Below are positions 37,668 to 46,344 of a stretch of DNA of 64,000 nt, one piece after another (positions within the stretch are counted from its first letter, which is position 1; the number at the start of each line of letters is the position of its first letter). This DNA comes from Sphingobium bisphenolivorans (GTDB taxonomy: Bacteria; Pseudomonadota; Alphaproteobacteria; Sphingomonadales; Sphingomonadaceae): the NCBI RefSeq assembly GCF_000412635.1, contig NZ_ASTG01000015.1, positions 46,018 through 110,017 on the forward strand, given 5' to 3'. The notes under the pieces are model-generated. The model was given only the letters and a program-made list of their open reading frames with translations, was not told the origin of the DNA and searched no databases. Both the position numbers and the translations under genes were made by a program.

Positions 37668-37700
37668 AAAAATGACCCGGCAGTTTTAGCTGCCGGGTCA
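37668..37700 (-). terminator. Minus-strand terminator in the araC-pyrD divergent region
   Basis: TGACCCGGCAG and CTGCCGGGTCA (11-bp perfect stem, 37673-37700) with a 6-base loop; read on the minus strand the stem is followed by TTTTTC. Neither flanking gene reads into it. Confidence 0.8.
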
Positions 37701-37800
37701 GTAAAAGGTCTCGTCAGCCAAGTGGCCTAGAGCCTTCGGGTCGCAAGAGTCTCTTAAGTCCGAATCGGGTCCGGTTTATTGGATGGATCAGACATTTGAC
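37668..37800 (-). ncRNA. Putative small RNA between araC and pyrD
   Basis: AraC and PyrD genes diverge across about 350 bp, yet a clean minus-strand terminator lies in the middle, so a separate short transcript is expected. Upstream on the same strand are small palindromes (AAGAG-A-CTCTT; CCGATTCGG) and a 13-codon open frame (37754-37795, beginning MSDPSNK) that could be a leader peptide. The 5' end is arbitrary. The rest of the region shows no gene. Confidence 0.4.
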
Positions 37801-37917
37801 GGACCATTATGGCACCATTAACCAAGATTCTTCTGGGGCCTAGGACATTGGAAGGTCACTGTTGCCGCAGCGCAACAGCGACTCGACGCCGCGGTCTCGC
37901 GCTGGCATAGGCCGCCC

Positions 37918-38955
37918 ATGTTCTACAGTCTTGCCCGCCCCCTTTTCTTCGCGTTCGAGGCCGAACGTGCACATCATCTCTCGATCGCGCTGCTGCGGAT
38001 GATGCCTACTCCTGCGCCGCTTGAGCCCGATCCCATGCTGGAACAGACCGTTGCCGGCATCCACTTCCCGAACCCTGTCGGGCTCGCCGCCGGCTATGAC
38101 AAGGAAGGGCGGGTTGCGCACAAGATGCACGGGCTGGGCTTCGGTTTTGCGGAGTTGGGAACGCTCACCCCCCTGCCCCAGCCGGGCAATCCGCAGCCGC
38201 GCCTGTTCCGTCTGGCCGAGGACAGGGCCGTCATCAACCGCATGGGCTTCAACAATGGCGGGCAGGCGGCTGCGGCGGAGCGAGTCGCCAAGCGGCGGCG
38301 GCCCAATGGCGCCGTCATCGGCATCAATATCGGCGCGAACAAGGATGCGGTGGACCGAATCGCCGATTATGCGACGGGCGTCACCTGCATGGCGCCGTTG
38401 GCGGATTATCTGACGGTCAACATCTCGTCCCCCAACACGCCGGGCCTGCGCGCCTTGCAGGACCGGGCGGCACTCGACGAACTGCTGGGCGCGGTGATGG
38501 CCGCGCGCGGCACCGGCCGCACTCCGATTTTCCTGAAGGTCGCCCCGGACCTGGAGCCTGCGGATGTGGAAGACATCGCCGCTGCCTGTCTGGACCACCG
38601 CATCGACGCGTTGATCGTGTCCAACACCACCATTTCGCGTCCGGCGCTGCGCTCGGTGCATGGCGGAGAGACGGGCGGACTGTCGGGTGCGCCGCTCACC
38701 GATCTGTCATTGCAGAAACTGCGCGATTTCCGCCGGCTGCTGGGCGCGCGGCTGCCCTTGATCGGCGTGGGCGGCATCGCCAGTGCAGAACAGGCCTATG
38801 CCCGCATCCGCGCCGGGGCGAGCCTGGTCCAGCTTTACAGCGCCCTCGTCTATGAAGGGCCCTATCTGCCCAAGCGGATCAATGCGGGGCTGAAGGCGCT
38901 GATGCGGCGCGATGGGGTCGCCCGGATCGGTGATGTGGTGGGCGCGGACGCCTGA
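37918..38955 (+). CDS. pyrD: Dihydroorotate dehydrogenase (quinone), class 2
   Basis: 345 residues. The class 2, membrane-associated form is shown by the N-terminal helix M-F-Y-S-L-A-R-P-L-F-F-A-F that binds ubiquinone, then F-P-N-P-V-G-L-A-A-G-Y-D-K, G-F-G-F-A-E-L-G-T, N-R-M-G-F-N-N-G-G, N-I-S-S-P-N-T-P-G-L-R with the catalytic Ser loop, and G-V-G-G-I-A-S-A near the C-terminus. It oxidises dihydroorotate to orotate for pyrimidine synthesis. The start codon is chosen by the homologous N-terminus. It lies 69 bp upstream of ggt on the same strand. Confidence 0.97.
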   Translation: MFYSLARPLFFAFEAERAHHLSIALLRMMPTPAPLEPDPMLEQTVAGIHFPNPVGLAAGYDKEGRVAHKMHGLGFGFAELGTLTPLPQPGNPQPRLFRLAEDRAVINRMGFNNGGQAAAAERVAKRRRPNGAVIGINIGANKDAVDRIADYATGVTCMAPLADYLTVNISSPNTPGLRALQDRAALDELLGAVMAARGTGRTPIFLKVAPDLEPADVEDIAAACLDHRIDALIVSNTTISRPALRSVHGGETGGLSGAPLTDLSLQKLRDFRRLLGARLPLIGVGGIASAEQAYARIRAGASLVQLYSALVYEGPYLPKRINAGLKALMRRDGVARIGDVVGADA

Positions 38956-39024
38956 TCGCGCCGCAAGAACGGATAAGTGCCGCCAGCCATTGCGGAATAT
39001 CGGTCCGGCTCTAGGGTGACGCCC

Positions 39025-40725
39025 ATGACTTCGCACCTCCTTCGCCTCTTGGTTCCGCTCACATTCCTGAGTTTGCTGCCCGCCCCTCTGGCCGCGAGGG
39101 AGCCGGTGTCGGTCAGCGCCACCGTATCCGCCGCCGATCCGCGCGCGGCAGAGGCCGGGCGGGAGATATTGCGCCAGGGCGGCAGCGCCACGGATGCAGC
39201 CATCGCGATGATGCTGGCGCTGAACGTGGTGGAGCCGCACAATAGCGGCATCGGCGGGGGCGGCTTCCTGATGCACCATGATGGACGCACCGGCGTGCTT
39301 GAATCGATCGACGGCCGCGAGACGGCGCCGGCGGCGGCGCGTCCGGACCGCTTTATGGGCGAGGACGGCGAGCCGCTTTCCTTTCGCGATGCCTGGCCTG
39401 GCGGCTATTCGGTCGGCGTGCCGGGCAATGTGCGGCTCGCCTGGCACGCGCATCGCAAATGGGGCAAGCTGCCTTGGGCGGCGCTGTTCCAGCCCGCCAT
39501 TCGTCTGGCGGAAGAAGGGTTTGAGGTACGCCAGCGGCTGGACACGGCGATGAAGGCGGTGGCGCCGATCTGGGCCGATTTTCCGGAGATCCAGACATAT
39601 TTCTGGGTGAACGGCGCGCCCGCAGCGATGGGCACCATGCTCAAAAATCCGCCGCTCGCCGCCTTGTTCAAACGTATCGCAGCCGAAGGGCCCGACGCCT
39701 TCTATCTTGGCGACAATGCAAAGCTCATCGCGCAGACGGTGACCCAAGCGCCGAAAAATCCTGTGCCGATGACGGAAGCGGATCTGGCCGCCTATCAGGC
39801 CAAGCCGCGCAAGCCGGTCTGCGGCCCCTATCGCAGCTTTACCATATGCGGCATGGGGCCAGCTTCGGCCGGCGGCATCACCGTGTTGCAGGTGCTGGGG
39901 ATGGTGGAACATTTTCCCCTCGCGAAATGGGGCAAGGACGATCCCCGGTCCTGGCACGTGATCGGCGAGGCCATGCAGCTCGCCTATGCCGACCGCGACA
40001 CTTATCTGGGCGATCCCGAATTCGTACAGGTGCCGATCGCGGGGCTGATCGATCCTGCTTACCTTAAACAGCGGTCCGCGCTGATTTCGATGGGCAAGGC
40101 ACTGAACGATTATCGCCCAGGCTCGCCGCCGGGCGCGCAGGTCCGCACGTCGGCGCTGCCCCAGCCCGAATCCGGCACCAGCCATTTCGTCGCCGTGGAT
40201 CGCAATGGCGACATCGCCGCATGGACCTCCACGATCGAGAGCTTCTTCGGCAGCCAGCTGATCGCCAATGGCGTCATCCTGAACAATCAACTTACCGACT
40301 TCAGCTTCACGCCCGAGAAGAACGGCGCGCCGGTCGCCAACCGGGTGGAGGCAGGCAAGCGCCCCTTGTCCTCCATGTCGCCGACGATCGTCTATGATTC
40401 TGCCGGGACGCCCGTGTTCACGGTCGGCGCGGCAGGCGGCAAGACCATCATCATGCAGGTCGCCAAGGCGCTGATCGCGCATTTCGACTGGGGGCTGTCC
40501 GCGCAGGACTCGATCGCGCTGGGGCTGGAATTCTTCAACGCCGACGGGATCGTGCTCGAAAAGGGCACGTCATTGGAGGCGATGAAGGCGCCGCTGGAAA
40601 ACCTGGGGCACAAGGTCAGCGTGGCGCCCATGGGGCTGAAGGCCAATGCGGCCGAGCGCCTGCCGGACGGGCACTGGATCGGTGCCGCCGATCCCCGGAG
40701 CCCGGGCGTATCACTCCAGGAGTGA
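39025..40725 (+). CDS. ggt: Gamma-glutamyltransferase
   Basis: 566 residues from ATG 39025 (AGGGTGA site). A signal peptide ends near P-A-P-L-A-A, so it acts in the periplasm. Conserved features: D-A-A-I-A-M-M-L-A-L-N-V-V-E-P-H, G-I-G-G-G-G-F near 75-85, and the autocleavage threonine in E-S-G-T-S-H-F near 384, which splits the precursor into two subunits and becomes the nucleophile. C-terminal P-L-S-S-M-S-P-T-I-V and G-A-A-G-G complete the fold. It hydrolyses or transfers gamma-glutamyl groups from glutathione. Confidence 0.95.
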   Translation: MTSHLLRLLVPLTFLSLLPAPLAAREPVSVSATVSAADPRAAEAGREILRQGGSATDAAIAMMLALNVVEPHNSGIGGGGFLMHHDGRTGVLESIDGRETAPAAARPDRFMGEDGEPLSFRDAWPGGYSVGVPGNVRLAWHAHRKWGKLPWAALFQPAIRLAEEGFEVRQRLDTAMKAVAPIWADFPEIQTYFWVNGAPAAMGTMLKNPPLAALFKRIAAEGPDAFYLGDNAKLIAQTVTQAPKNPVPMTEADLAAYQAKPRKPVCGPYRSFTICGMGPASAGGITVLQVLGMVEHFPLAKWGKDDPRSWHVIGEAMQLAYADRDTYLGDPEFVQVPIAGLIDPAYLKQRSALISMGKALNDYRPGSPPGAQVRTSALPQPESGTSHFVAVDRNGDIAAWTSTIESFFGSQLIANGVILNNQLTDFSFTPEKNGAPVANRVEAGKRPLSSMSPTIVYDSAGTPVFTVGAAGGKTIIMQVAKALIAHFDWGLSAQDSIALGLEFFNADGIVLEKGTSLEAMKAPLENLGHKVSVAPMGLKANAAERLPDGHWIGAADPRSPGVSLQE

Positions 40726-40732
40726 CCGCACC

Positions 40733-41146
40733 TTAGCTGTAGCGCGCGGCAGTCTGCCGGATGAGGGCGATCATGTTGGGGATGCCCTGGGTGCGGTTGG
40801 AACTGAGCTGATTGCGCAGGTCGAAAGGGGCAAGCGCGGCCTCGATATCGGTGGCGCCGATGACGGCAGGCGCCTGATCCTGTACCGTCAGCAGGACGAG
40901 GGCGATGATTCCCTTCGTGATGGCGGCATTGCTGTCCGCCAGAAAATGGAGGCGCCCATCGTCGAGCGCGGTGGGATAGACCCACACGGCAGCGGAACAG
41001 CCGCGCACCAGCGTAGCGTCAGTCTTGAGCGCGTCAGGCATCGGCTCCAGCGCCCGGCCGAGGTCGATCAGCAGCCGATACCGGTCGTCGGCGTCCAGAA
41101 ATTCATATTCCTCGATCAGGTCGGCAAGCTTGGGCGTGTCGGTCAT
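40733..41146 (-). CDS. sufE: Sulfur acceptor SufE
   Basis: 137 residues from ATG 41146 (an ATG at 41155 is also possible). SufE accepts sulfur from SufS on the cysteine in V-R-G-C-S-A-A-V-W. The surrounding D-D-R-Y-R-L-L-I-D-L-G and the D-S-N-A-A-I-T-K-G-I-I-A segment fit the family. It is about 8 kb from the main suf operon and next to the psp genes, on the same strand as them, possibly co-transcribed. Confidence 0.93.
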   Translation of the reverse strand: MTDTPKLADLIEEYEFLDADDRYRLLIDLGRALEPMPDALKTDATLVRGCSAAVWVYPTALDDGRLHFLADSNAAITKGIIALVLLTVQDQAPAVIGATDIEAALAPFDLRNQLSSNRTQGIPNMIALIRQTAARYS

Positions 41147-41202
41147 AGCCGCCATATAGGGGGAAAAGCGGCCGGCGGAAGCCGCCTTTTCCCCCGCTGC
41201 CG

Positions 41203-41433
41203 TCAAAGATCGACTCCGGCGGCAATGGCCTCAAGCTTGCGGACGCGTTCCCTGAGATCAGCCACTTCGATCCGTGCCACCGCGGAAGGCTGGCCGCCCT
41301 CGCCGGGTCTGCCGAGTTCGGCATGTTTGAAGCCGAGCCACCCGTTCCAGCCGCGCAGGGCCGCCGTTGCGACGATGAGCAGCGCCGACAGAGCAGCGGT
41401 CGCGACGATGAGAGTGTAAGCCAGGTCCTGCAT
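41203..41433 (-). CDS. Small membrane protein after pspC
   Basis: 76 residues, with a GGAGGGA ribosome site. One transmembrane helix (about 5-27) is followed by a polar linker and a C-terminal coiled-coil-like helix (A-D-L-R-E-R-V-R-K-L-E). Position in the psp operon and this layout resemble small Psp accessory membrane proteins, but I do not recognise a family. Confidence 0.65.
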   Translation of the reverse strand: MQDLAYTLIVATAALSALLIVATAALRGWNGWLGFKHAELGRPGEGGQPSAVARIEVADLRERVRKLEAIAAGVDL

Positions 41434-41474
41434 TCACTATCCCTCCAAAGAGGCTCGCGCTCGATCCGCGCCGG

Positions 41475-41855
41475 TCAGCGAAGCCTGTCGATCTCGTCGG
41501 CCAGGCGTGTGTTGCGGCTGGTATAGAAGGTTTCGATGTCAGCCAGCCTGCGGTCGATGTCGCGGAATTTGGAGCGCACGTCACGCGTGGAGCGGGCCGG
41601 GTTGGTCCGCACGCCTTGCCAGAATTTCTCGTCATCACGATCGGCATAGAGGCCGAGCGGCTTGCTTTCGGCGAAATAGGCGGCGGCGAAATAGGCGATC
41701 AGCGTCCAGGGGAAAGCCCCCATCAGCGTCACCAGCACTGCGGCGACCCTGACCCAGACCACATCGATCCCGCTATAGTCGGCAATGCCGGCGCACACGC
41801 CCATCCATTTGCCATTCTGCTTGTCCAGATAATATTTGGTGCGGCGCGCAGCCAT
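41475..41855 (-). CDS. pspC: Phage-shock protein C
   Basis: 126 residues from ATG 41855, preceded by GGAGGAA. The PspC domain is clear: K-Y-Y-L-D-K-Q-N-G-K-W-M-G-V-C-A-G-I-A-D-Y-type start and the V-W-V-R-V-A-A-V-L-V-T transmembrane segment with W-T-L-I-A-Y. A C-terminal charged helix follows (R-D-I-D-R-R-L-A-D-I-E). It senses envelope stress with PspB and relieves PspA inhibition of PspF. Confidence 0.93.
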   Translation of the reverse strand: MAARRTKYYLDKQNGKWMGVCAGIADYSGIDVVWVRVAAVLVTLMGAFPWTLIAYFAAAYFAESKPLGLYADRDDEKFWQGVRTNPARSTRDVRSKFRDIDRRLADIETFYTSRNTRLADEIDRLR

Positions 41856-41856
41856 G

Positions 41857-42138
41857 TCAGTTCCTCCGATCGAGATTTTGGCGGCTGAAATCATAGTCAT
41901 CGTCGTGCAGGGGCCGCGACGGACGGAATTCGGGATTGTCGGCAGCGATGATCCGCTCGACCGTCTGCAACCGCTCCTCCAGCCGTCGGGCGAGCAGGTG
42001 AAGCTCGTCCAGCAGCCGCTCATCCTCGTCGGTGATCTTGGGCGCCTGCTTCCACTTGGTGACATAGTGGAAGATCAGCCAGGGCATGCCGATGAACAGC
42101 ATGCCGCAGATCATGATGGGCAGGAATATATCCTCCAT
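41857..42138 (-). CDS. pspB: Phage-shock protein B
   Basis: 93 residues. An N-terminal membrane helix (I-F-L-P-I-M-I-C-G-M-L-F-I-G-M-P-W) precedes a cytoplasmic helix (D-E-D-E-R-L-L-D-E-L-H-L-L-A-R-R-L-E-E-R), the usual PspB layout. It is one base from pspC and three from pspA, forming the pspABC operon. Confidence 0.88.
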   Translation of the reverse strand: MEDIFLPIMICGMLFIGMPWLIFHYVTKWKQAPKITDEDERLLDELHLLARRLEERLQTVERIIAADNPEFRPSRPLHDDDYDFSRQNLDRRN

Positions 42139-42141
42139 GGA

Positions 42142-42810
42142 TCAGCCTTCCCTGTTCATGCTGGCCTTAAGCGCCGCGAGCTCTGCATCGACCCTGTCGG
42201 ATGCCTTGAGGTCGGCGATCTCCTCCTCCAGCGACTTCACATTCTGCCCCAGGCCAGCCGCATCGGCACGGCCCTCTGCCAGATCGACGCGGCGCTCCAG
42301 AATGTCGAACCGGGCGAAGGCCTCGTTCACCTTCTCGCCGGCATAGGCTTCGCGCAGGCGCAGACGGTTCTGGGCGCTCTCCATCCGAGTGACCAGGCCA
42401 TTCTGACGGGTGCGGGCCTCGCGCAGCTTGGCCTGGAGTTTGGCAATGTCCTCCTCCGACGCGCGGAGCGATTCATCCAGGCCTTCAATCTCCTGCGACA
42501 GCTGCTGCGCCATGTCGGCGGCCTTCTGCTTCTCGACAAGGGCGGCCTTGGCCAGATCCTCGCGATCCTTGCTGAGCGCCAGTTGCGCCTTTTCCGTCCA
42601 GCTGAGCTGCAAGCCCTCAAGCCGTGAGATATGCCGGCTAATCTCTTTCTGGTCGGCGATGGTGCGGGCGGCGGACGCGCGCACCTCTACCAACGTTTCC
42701 TCCATTTCGAGGATGATCATGCGGATCATCTTGGCCGGATCTTCCGCCCGGTCGAGCAGATCGGTAACGTTGGCGGCGATAATGTCGCGGGTGCGGGAAA
42801 AGATACCCAT
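42142..42810 (-). CDS. pspA: Phage-shock protein A (ESCRT-III-like)
   Basis: 222 residues from ATG 42810, chosen because MGIFSRTRDIIAANVTDLLD is the conserved PspA N-terminus. The rest is a long helical coiled coil with A-E-D-P-A-K-M-I-R, typical of PspA/IM30. It binds membrane to repair damage and inhibits PspF. A sigma-54 promoter lies upstream at 42860-42875. Confidence 0.96.
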   Translation of the reverse strand: MGIFSRTRDIIAANVTDLLDRAEDPAKMIRMIILEMEETLVEVRASAARTIADQKEISRHISRLEGLQLSWTEKAQLALSKDREDLAKAALVEKQKAADMAQQLSQEIEGLDESLRASEEDIAKLQAKLREARTRQNGLVTRMESAQNRLRLREAYAGEKVNEAFARFDILERRVDLAEGRADAAGLGQNVKSLEEEIADLKASDRVDAELAALKASMNREG

Positions 42811-42859
42811 TGGACTTTCACTCCTGATGCGCGGGGACTGTCGCGCTTGACCGGAGATC

Positions 42860-42875
42860 TGCAGGAGCCGTGCCA
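42860..42875 (-). promoter_or_regulatory. Sigma-54 promoter of pspABC
   Basis: On the minus strand TGGCACGGCTCCTGCA shows GG and GC pairs at the exact -24/-12 spacing (GG to GC 12 positions). It is about 50 bases upstream of the pspA start, as expected for PspF-activated psp operons. Confidence 0.88.
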
Positions 42876-42937
42876 AACCGGACAGATGGCAGAATTGCGC
42901 GGTTTTCGTCGGAGGCCGCGAGGCGCCGAGGAAAACT

Positions 42938-42976
42938 ATTGCCTAACAATGGTGAATTTCACCATATATTGGCAAT
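42938..42976. promoter_or_regulatory. Nested palindrome, likely PspF binding site
   Basis: An inner 17-bp perfect palindrome (ATGGTGAATTTCACCAT, 42949-42965) and an outer pair ATTGCC (42938-42943) / GGCAAT (42971-42976) share one centre at 42957. It lies about 70-80 bases upstream of the sigma-54 promoter and overlaps the pspF start codon, so PspF bound here could activate pspA and repress its own gene. Confidence 0.7.
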
Positions 42977-43982
42977 GAAGAAGAACACACAGTTTGTCGG
43001 GCAGTCCCTGGCCTTCCTGGATGCGGTGGAGCAGGCGGGACGCGCTGCCGAACTCAACCGCCCGATACTGGTCATCGGCGAGCGCGGCACGGGCAAGGAA
43101 CTGATCGCCGAGCGGCTGCACCGGCTATCGCCGCGCTGGGACGGGCCGCTCATCATCATGAACTGCGCGGCGCTGCCCGAGACGCTGATCGAGGCGGAGC
43201 TGTTCGGTCATGAGCAAGGGGCCTTCACCGGCGCCGCACGGTCGCGGGCTGGACGATTCGAGGAGGCGGACGGGGGCACGCTGTTCCTCGACGAGTTGGG
43301 TACGTTGTCGATGGCCGCACAGGAGCGGCTGCTGCGGGTGATCGAATATGGCGAAGTGACGCGGATCGGCGCATCGCGGCCAATCTCGGTCGATGTGCGG
43401 ATCGTTGCGGCGACCAACGAGGACCTGCCCGCCGCAGCCGAGGCGGGGCGCTTCCGCCCCGACCTGCTCGACCGACTGAGTTTCGAGGTGATCACCTTGC
43501 CCCCGCTCCGTGCGCGGGAAGGGGACGTTGCGGTACTGGCGGATCATTTCGGACGGCGCATGGCGGCGGAGCTGAACTGGCCGCAATGGCCGGGCTTTTC
43601 TCCCGACTGCCTGGCCGAACTGGAAGCACATGACTGGCCGGGTAATGTGCGCGAACTGCGCAATGTGGTGGAGCGCGCCATTTATCGCTGGAACGACCCC
43701 GATCGGCCGGTGGCGGCGGTCCAGTTCGATCCCTTCGCCTCACCGTGGAAGCCAAAGTCGCCAACCCCTGCGCCGGCCCAAGCCGTGCCGGCCGCCCGGG
43801 CAATGACGGCTTGGGAGGAGATCACTGATTTGAAGGCAGCCGTTGACGCGCATGAAGCCGCGATCGTGCGTTCGGCGCTAGCGCGGCATCGCTTCAACCA
43901 GCGCGCGACTGCGAAGGGATTGGGCCTGACCTATGACCAGCTTCGCCATTGCATGAAGAAGCACGGGTTGAGGGAGGGGTGA
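42975..43982 (+). CDS. pspF: Sigma-54-dependent psp activator
   Basis: 335 residues from ATG 42975, the start matching PspF proteins that begin near T-Q-F-V-G-Q-S. There is no receiver domain, as in E. coli PspF. The AAA domain has Walker A G-E-R-G-T-G-K-E, the sigma-54 loop G-A-F-T-G-A, and Walker B G-T-L-F-L-D-E-L. The C-terminal Fis-type HTH is N-Q-R-A-T-A-K-G-L-G-L-T-Y-D-Q-L-R. Divergent from pspA across a shared control region. Confidence 0.94.
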   Translation: MKKNTQFVGQSLAFLDAVEQAGRAAELNRPILVIGERGTGKELIAERLHRLSPRWDGPLIIMNCAALPETLIEAELFGHEQGAFTGAARSRAGRFEEADGGTLFLDELGTLSMAAQERLLRVIEYGEVTRIGASRPISVDVRIVAATNEDLPAAAEAGRFRPDLLDRLSFEVITLPPLRAREGDVAVLADHFGRRMAAELNWPQWPGFSPDCLAELEAHDWPGNVRELRNVVERAIYRWNDPDRPVAAVQFDPFASPWKPKSPTPAPAQAVPAARAMTAWEEITDLKAAVDAHEAAIVRSALARHRFNQRATAKGLGLTYDQLRHCMKKHGLREG

Positions 43983-43998
43983 TCGGAAACGCCATGCC

Positions 43999-44012
43999 CC
44001 TGCTTTTGCAGG
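43999..44012. repeat. Short copy of the CTGC-TTTT-GCAG hairpin repeat
   Basis: CCTGC-TTTT-GCAGG followed by AGCACG, a truncated relative of the copies at 26114 and 58813, between convergent pspF and the dehydrogenase gene. Confidence 0.55.
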
Positions 44013-44028
44013 AGCACGAAGTCCATGA

Positions 44029-44907
44029 TCACCGCGTCGGCACGGGCTCCACGCCGGAATAGTCATAGAAGCCCTTGCGGGTCTTGCGGCCAAGCCAGCC
44101 GGCCTCGACATATTTGACCAGCAGCGGCGCCGGGCGGTATTTCGGGTCGCCGGTCGTGTCCTGCAGCACCTTGCAGATCTCCAGGCAGGTATCCAGGCCG
44201 ATGAAATCCGCCAGCGTCAGCGGACCCATCGGGTGGTTGAGGCCGAGCATCACGCCCTTGTCGATGTCCGCCACGGTGCCCACGCCCTCACCCAGCGCGA
44301 AGACCGCCTCATTGAGCATCGGCAGCAGGATGCGGTTGACGACGAAGCCGGGCGCGTCGAACGCATGGACGACCTGCTTGCCGAGGCTGGCCGCGAAGGC
44401 TTCGACGGCGCTCACCGTCTCCGCGCTGGTAGCAAGGCCGCGGATAACCTCGACCAGCGCCATCAACGGCACCGGGTTGAAGAAGTGGACGCCGACGAAG
44501 CGGCTCGCGTCGGGCGCCGCCTGCGCCAGCCGAGTGATCGGGATGGAGGAGGTGTTGGAGGCAAGGATCGCATCGGCGGCGAGCAGCGCGCCAACATTGG
44601 CGAAGATCGTCCGCTTGATATCTTCCCGCTCGGTCGCAGCCTCGATCACCAGTTGCGCGCCGGCGAGCGGCGCGACCTCGCCCACGGGCTGGATGCGGGC
44701 AATGGCGGCATCGGCGTCCCCCTGGGACAGCTTGCCCTTCTCGACCGTCTTCGCCAGTTGCCGGATGATGCCGTCGCGGCCCTTCTGCGCACGCCCCAGA
44801 TCGACGTCGGACAGGATAACCTCATAGCCCGCCTGCGCCGCCACCTGCGCGATGCCCGCGCCCATCTGCCCGGCGCCGATTACGCCCACGGTTCGAATAT
44901 GGGTCAT
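44029..44907 (-). CDS. 3-hydroxybutyryl-CoA dehydrogenase
   Basis: 292 residues from ATG 44907 (GGAGGAAG site). The NAD-binding motif [14 protein letters not shown] is at the N-terminus. Further signatures: [41 protein letters not shown] and [11 protein letters not shown], including the catalytic His-Glu pair region. It oxidises 3-hydroxyacyl-CoA in butanoate, PHB or aromatic-compound metabolism. Confidence 0.94.
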   Translation of the reverse strand: MTHIRTVGVIGAGQMGAGIAQVAAQAGYEVILSDVDLGRAQKGRDGIIRQLAKTVEKGKLSQGDADAAIARIQPVGEVAPLAGAQLVIEAATEREDIKRTIFANVGALLAADAILASNTSSIPITRLAQAAPDASRFVGVHFFNPVPLMALVEVIRGLATSAETVSAVEAFAASLGKQVVHAFDAPGFVVNRILLPMLNEAVFALGEGVGTVADIDKGVMLGLNHPMGPLTLADFIGLDTCLEICKVLQDTTGDPKYRPAPLLVKYVEAGWLGRKTRKGFYDYSGVEPVPTR

Positions 44908-45105
44908 GCTGCTTCCTCCGCCCTTTGATTCAAAAGTTGGCGGCAGCCCTAACGACAAGGCGAGCACAGTGCCACCATCCTCTGTCGATCAGCCGGTGCA
45001 GATGGGGTTCCGACCGATGGAAAGCCCGACAGGACCGGCAGAATGGTGTCATTACCGCTATTTCCGGCTTTGCGCGCGTCGTGCATGATGGTTAAAAGCC
45101 CCGCC

Positions 45106-45576
45106 ATGTCCGTTTCTTTGCCCTTGCCCGCGCCGGCGACCGGAAGGTTCATTGCCGCCGAGCATTATTTCCCCCTGCGCGTCTATTTCGAGGACACAGA
45201 TCTGTCGGGCCTGGTCTATCACGCCAATTATCTGCGCTATATGGAACGGGCGCGGTCCGACATGCTGCGGCTGGCGGACATCGACCAGCGCGGCAATCTG
45301 GAGGACGGCGAGGGCGTCTATGCCGTCACCGACCTACATATCCGGTATCGTCGGCCGGCGCGGCTGGACGATGAACTGATGGTGGTGAGCCGCGTCACCG
45401 CCGTTGGCGCCGCCACCTGCTCCATTCATCAGGGAGTCAGGCGGGGCGATGAAATACTGACGGACGGCGACGTCTCTGTCGCATTCCTGACACCCCAGGG
45501 CCGCCCGCGCCGGCAACCCAAGCCCTGGATCGACATTTTCAGCCGTTTGATGAGAGGGGAAGACTTCCACCCATGA
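45106..45576 (+). CDS. ybgC: Tol-Pal-associated acyl-CoA thioesterase
   Basis: 156 residues from ATG 45106; upstream ATGs are possible. The hotdog thioesterase motif Y-F-E-D-T-D-L-S-G-L-V-Y-H-A-N-Y with catalytic Asp is near the N-terminus, then Y-M-E-R-A-R and a C-terminal W-I-D. It opens the tol-pal operon and overlaps tolQ by four bases, as in many proteobacteria. Confidence 0.92.
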   Translation: MSVSLPLPAPATGRFIAAEHYFPLRVYFEDTDLSGLVYHANYLRYMERARSDMLRLADIDQRGNLEDGEGVYAVTDLHIRYRRPARLDDELMVVSRVTAVGAATCSIHQGVRRGDEILTDGDVSVAFLTPQGRPRRQPKPWIDIFSRLMRGEDFHP

Positions 45577-46292
45577 GCCTTTCGATGCCCGAGGTTGGCG
45601 CCGCCGTGGGCGCGGCCGCCGCCAATGCCACCATTTCGCCGCTGGCGCTGTTCCTGCAGGCCGACATCGTCGTGAAAGTGGTGATGCTGGGGCTGCTGCT
45701 CGCCAGCATCTGGACCTGGGCGATGATCATCGGCTTCAGCTTCACCTTGCGCAAGGCAAGCAAGCAGAGCGCGGCGTTCGAACGCGACTTCTGGAAGGCG
45801 GAGGATATCGACCGCTTCTATGAAGCGCGCGGCAAGGCGGAGTTTCCCGCCGCCCGCGTGATGGCGGCGGGCGTCACGGAATGGCGCCGCTCCACCGCGC
45901 AGAAGGTGATCGACCGCGAAGGCACGCGCGACCGGCTGTCGACCACCATGTCGAGCACCATCGGCGCCGAAGTCGATCGGTTGTCGGATCGGCTGAACAT
46001 CCTGGCCACCATCGGATCGGTGGCGCCTTTCGTGGGCTTGTTCGGCACCGTCTGGGGCATCATGCGCGCCTTTACCGCGATTGCCGCCGAGCAGAACAGT
46101 TCGCTGGCGGTGGTGGCGCCGGGCATCGCCGAGGCGCTGTTCGCAACCGCAATCGGCTTGTTCGCCGCCATACCAGCGGTGATCGCCTACAACCGCTTCA
46201 GCCACGGCATCAACCGAATGGAGTCCGGGCTGACGCGCTTTGCCGACGGCTTCTATTCGACGCTCAGCCGGGAGTTGGAGGCGCAGCGGTGA
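45573..46292 (+). CDS. tolQ: TolQ proton-channel subunit
   Basis: 239 residues with three membrane helices (about 27-50, 143-165, 178-200). The conserved T-I-G-S-V-A-P-F-V-G-L-F-G-T-V-W-G-I-M and A-L-F-A-T-A-I-G-L-F-A-A-I-P-A-V segments fit TolQ/ExbB. With TolR it uses proton motive force to drive TolA. Confidence 0.96.
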   Translation: MSLSMPEVGAAVGAAAANATISPLALFLQADIVVKVVMLGLLLASIWTWAMIIGFSFTLRKASKQSAAFERDFWKAEDIDRFYEARGKAEFPAARVMAAGVTEWRRSTAQKVIDREGTRDRLSTTMSSTIGAEVDRLSDRLNILATIGSVAPFVGLFGTVWGIMRAFTAIAAEQNSSLAVVAPGIAEALFATAIGLFAAIPAVIAYNRFSHGINRMESGLTRFADGFYSTLSRELEAQR

Positions 46293-46344
46293 CGGTTTCG
46301 AAAGCCCACAACCGCACGGCATTTCGTGGTGGAGGAGCCTTGTA

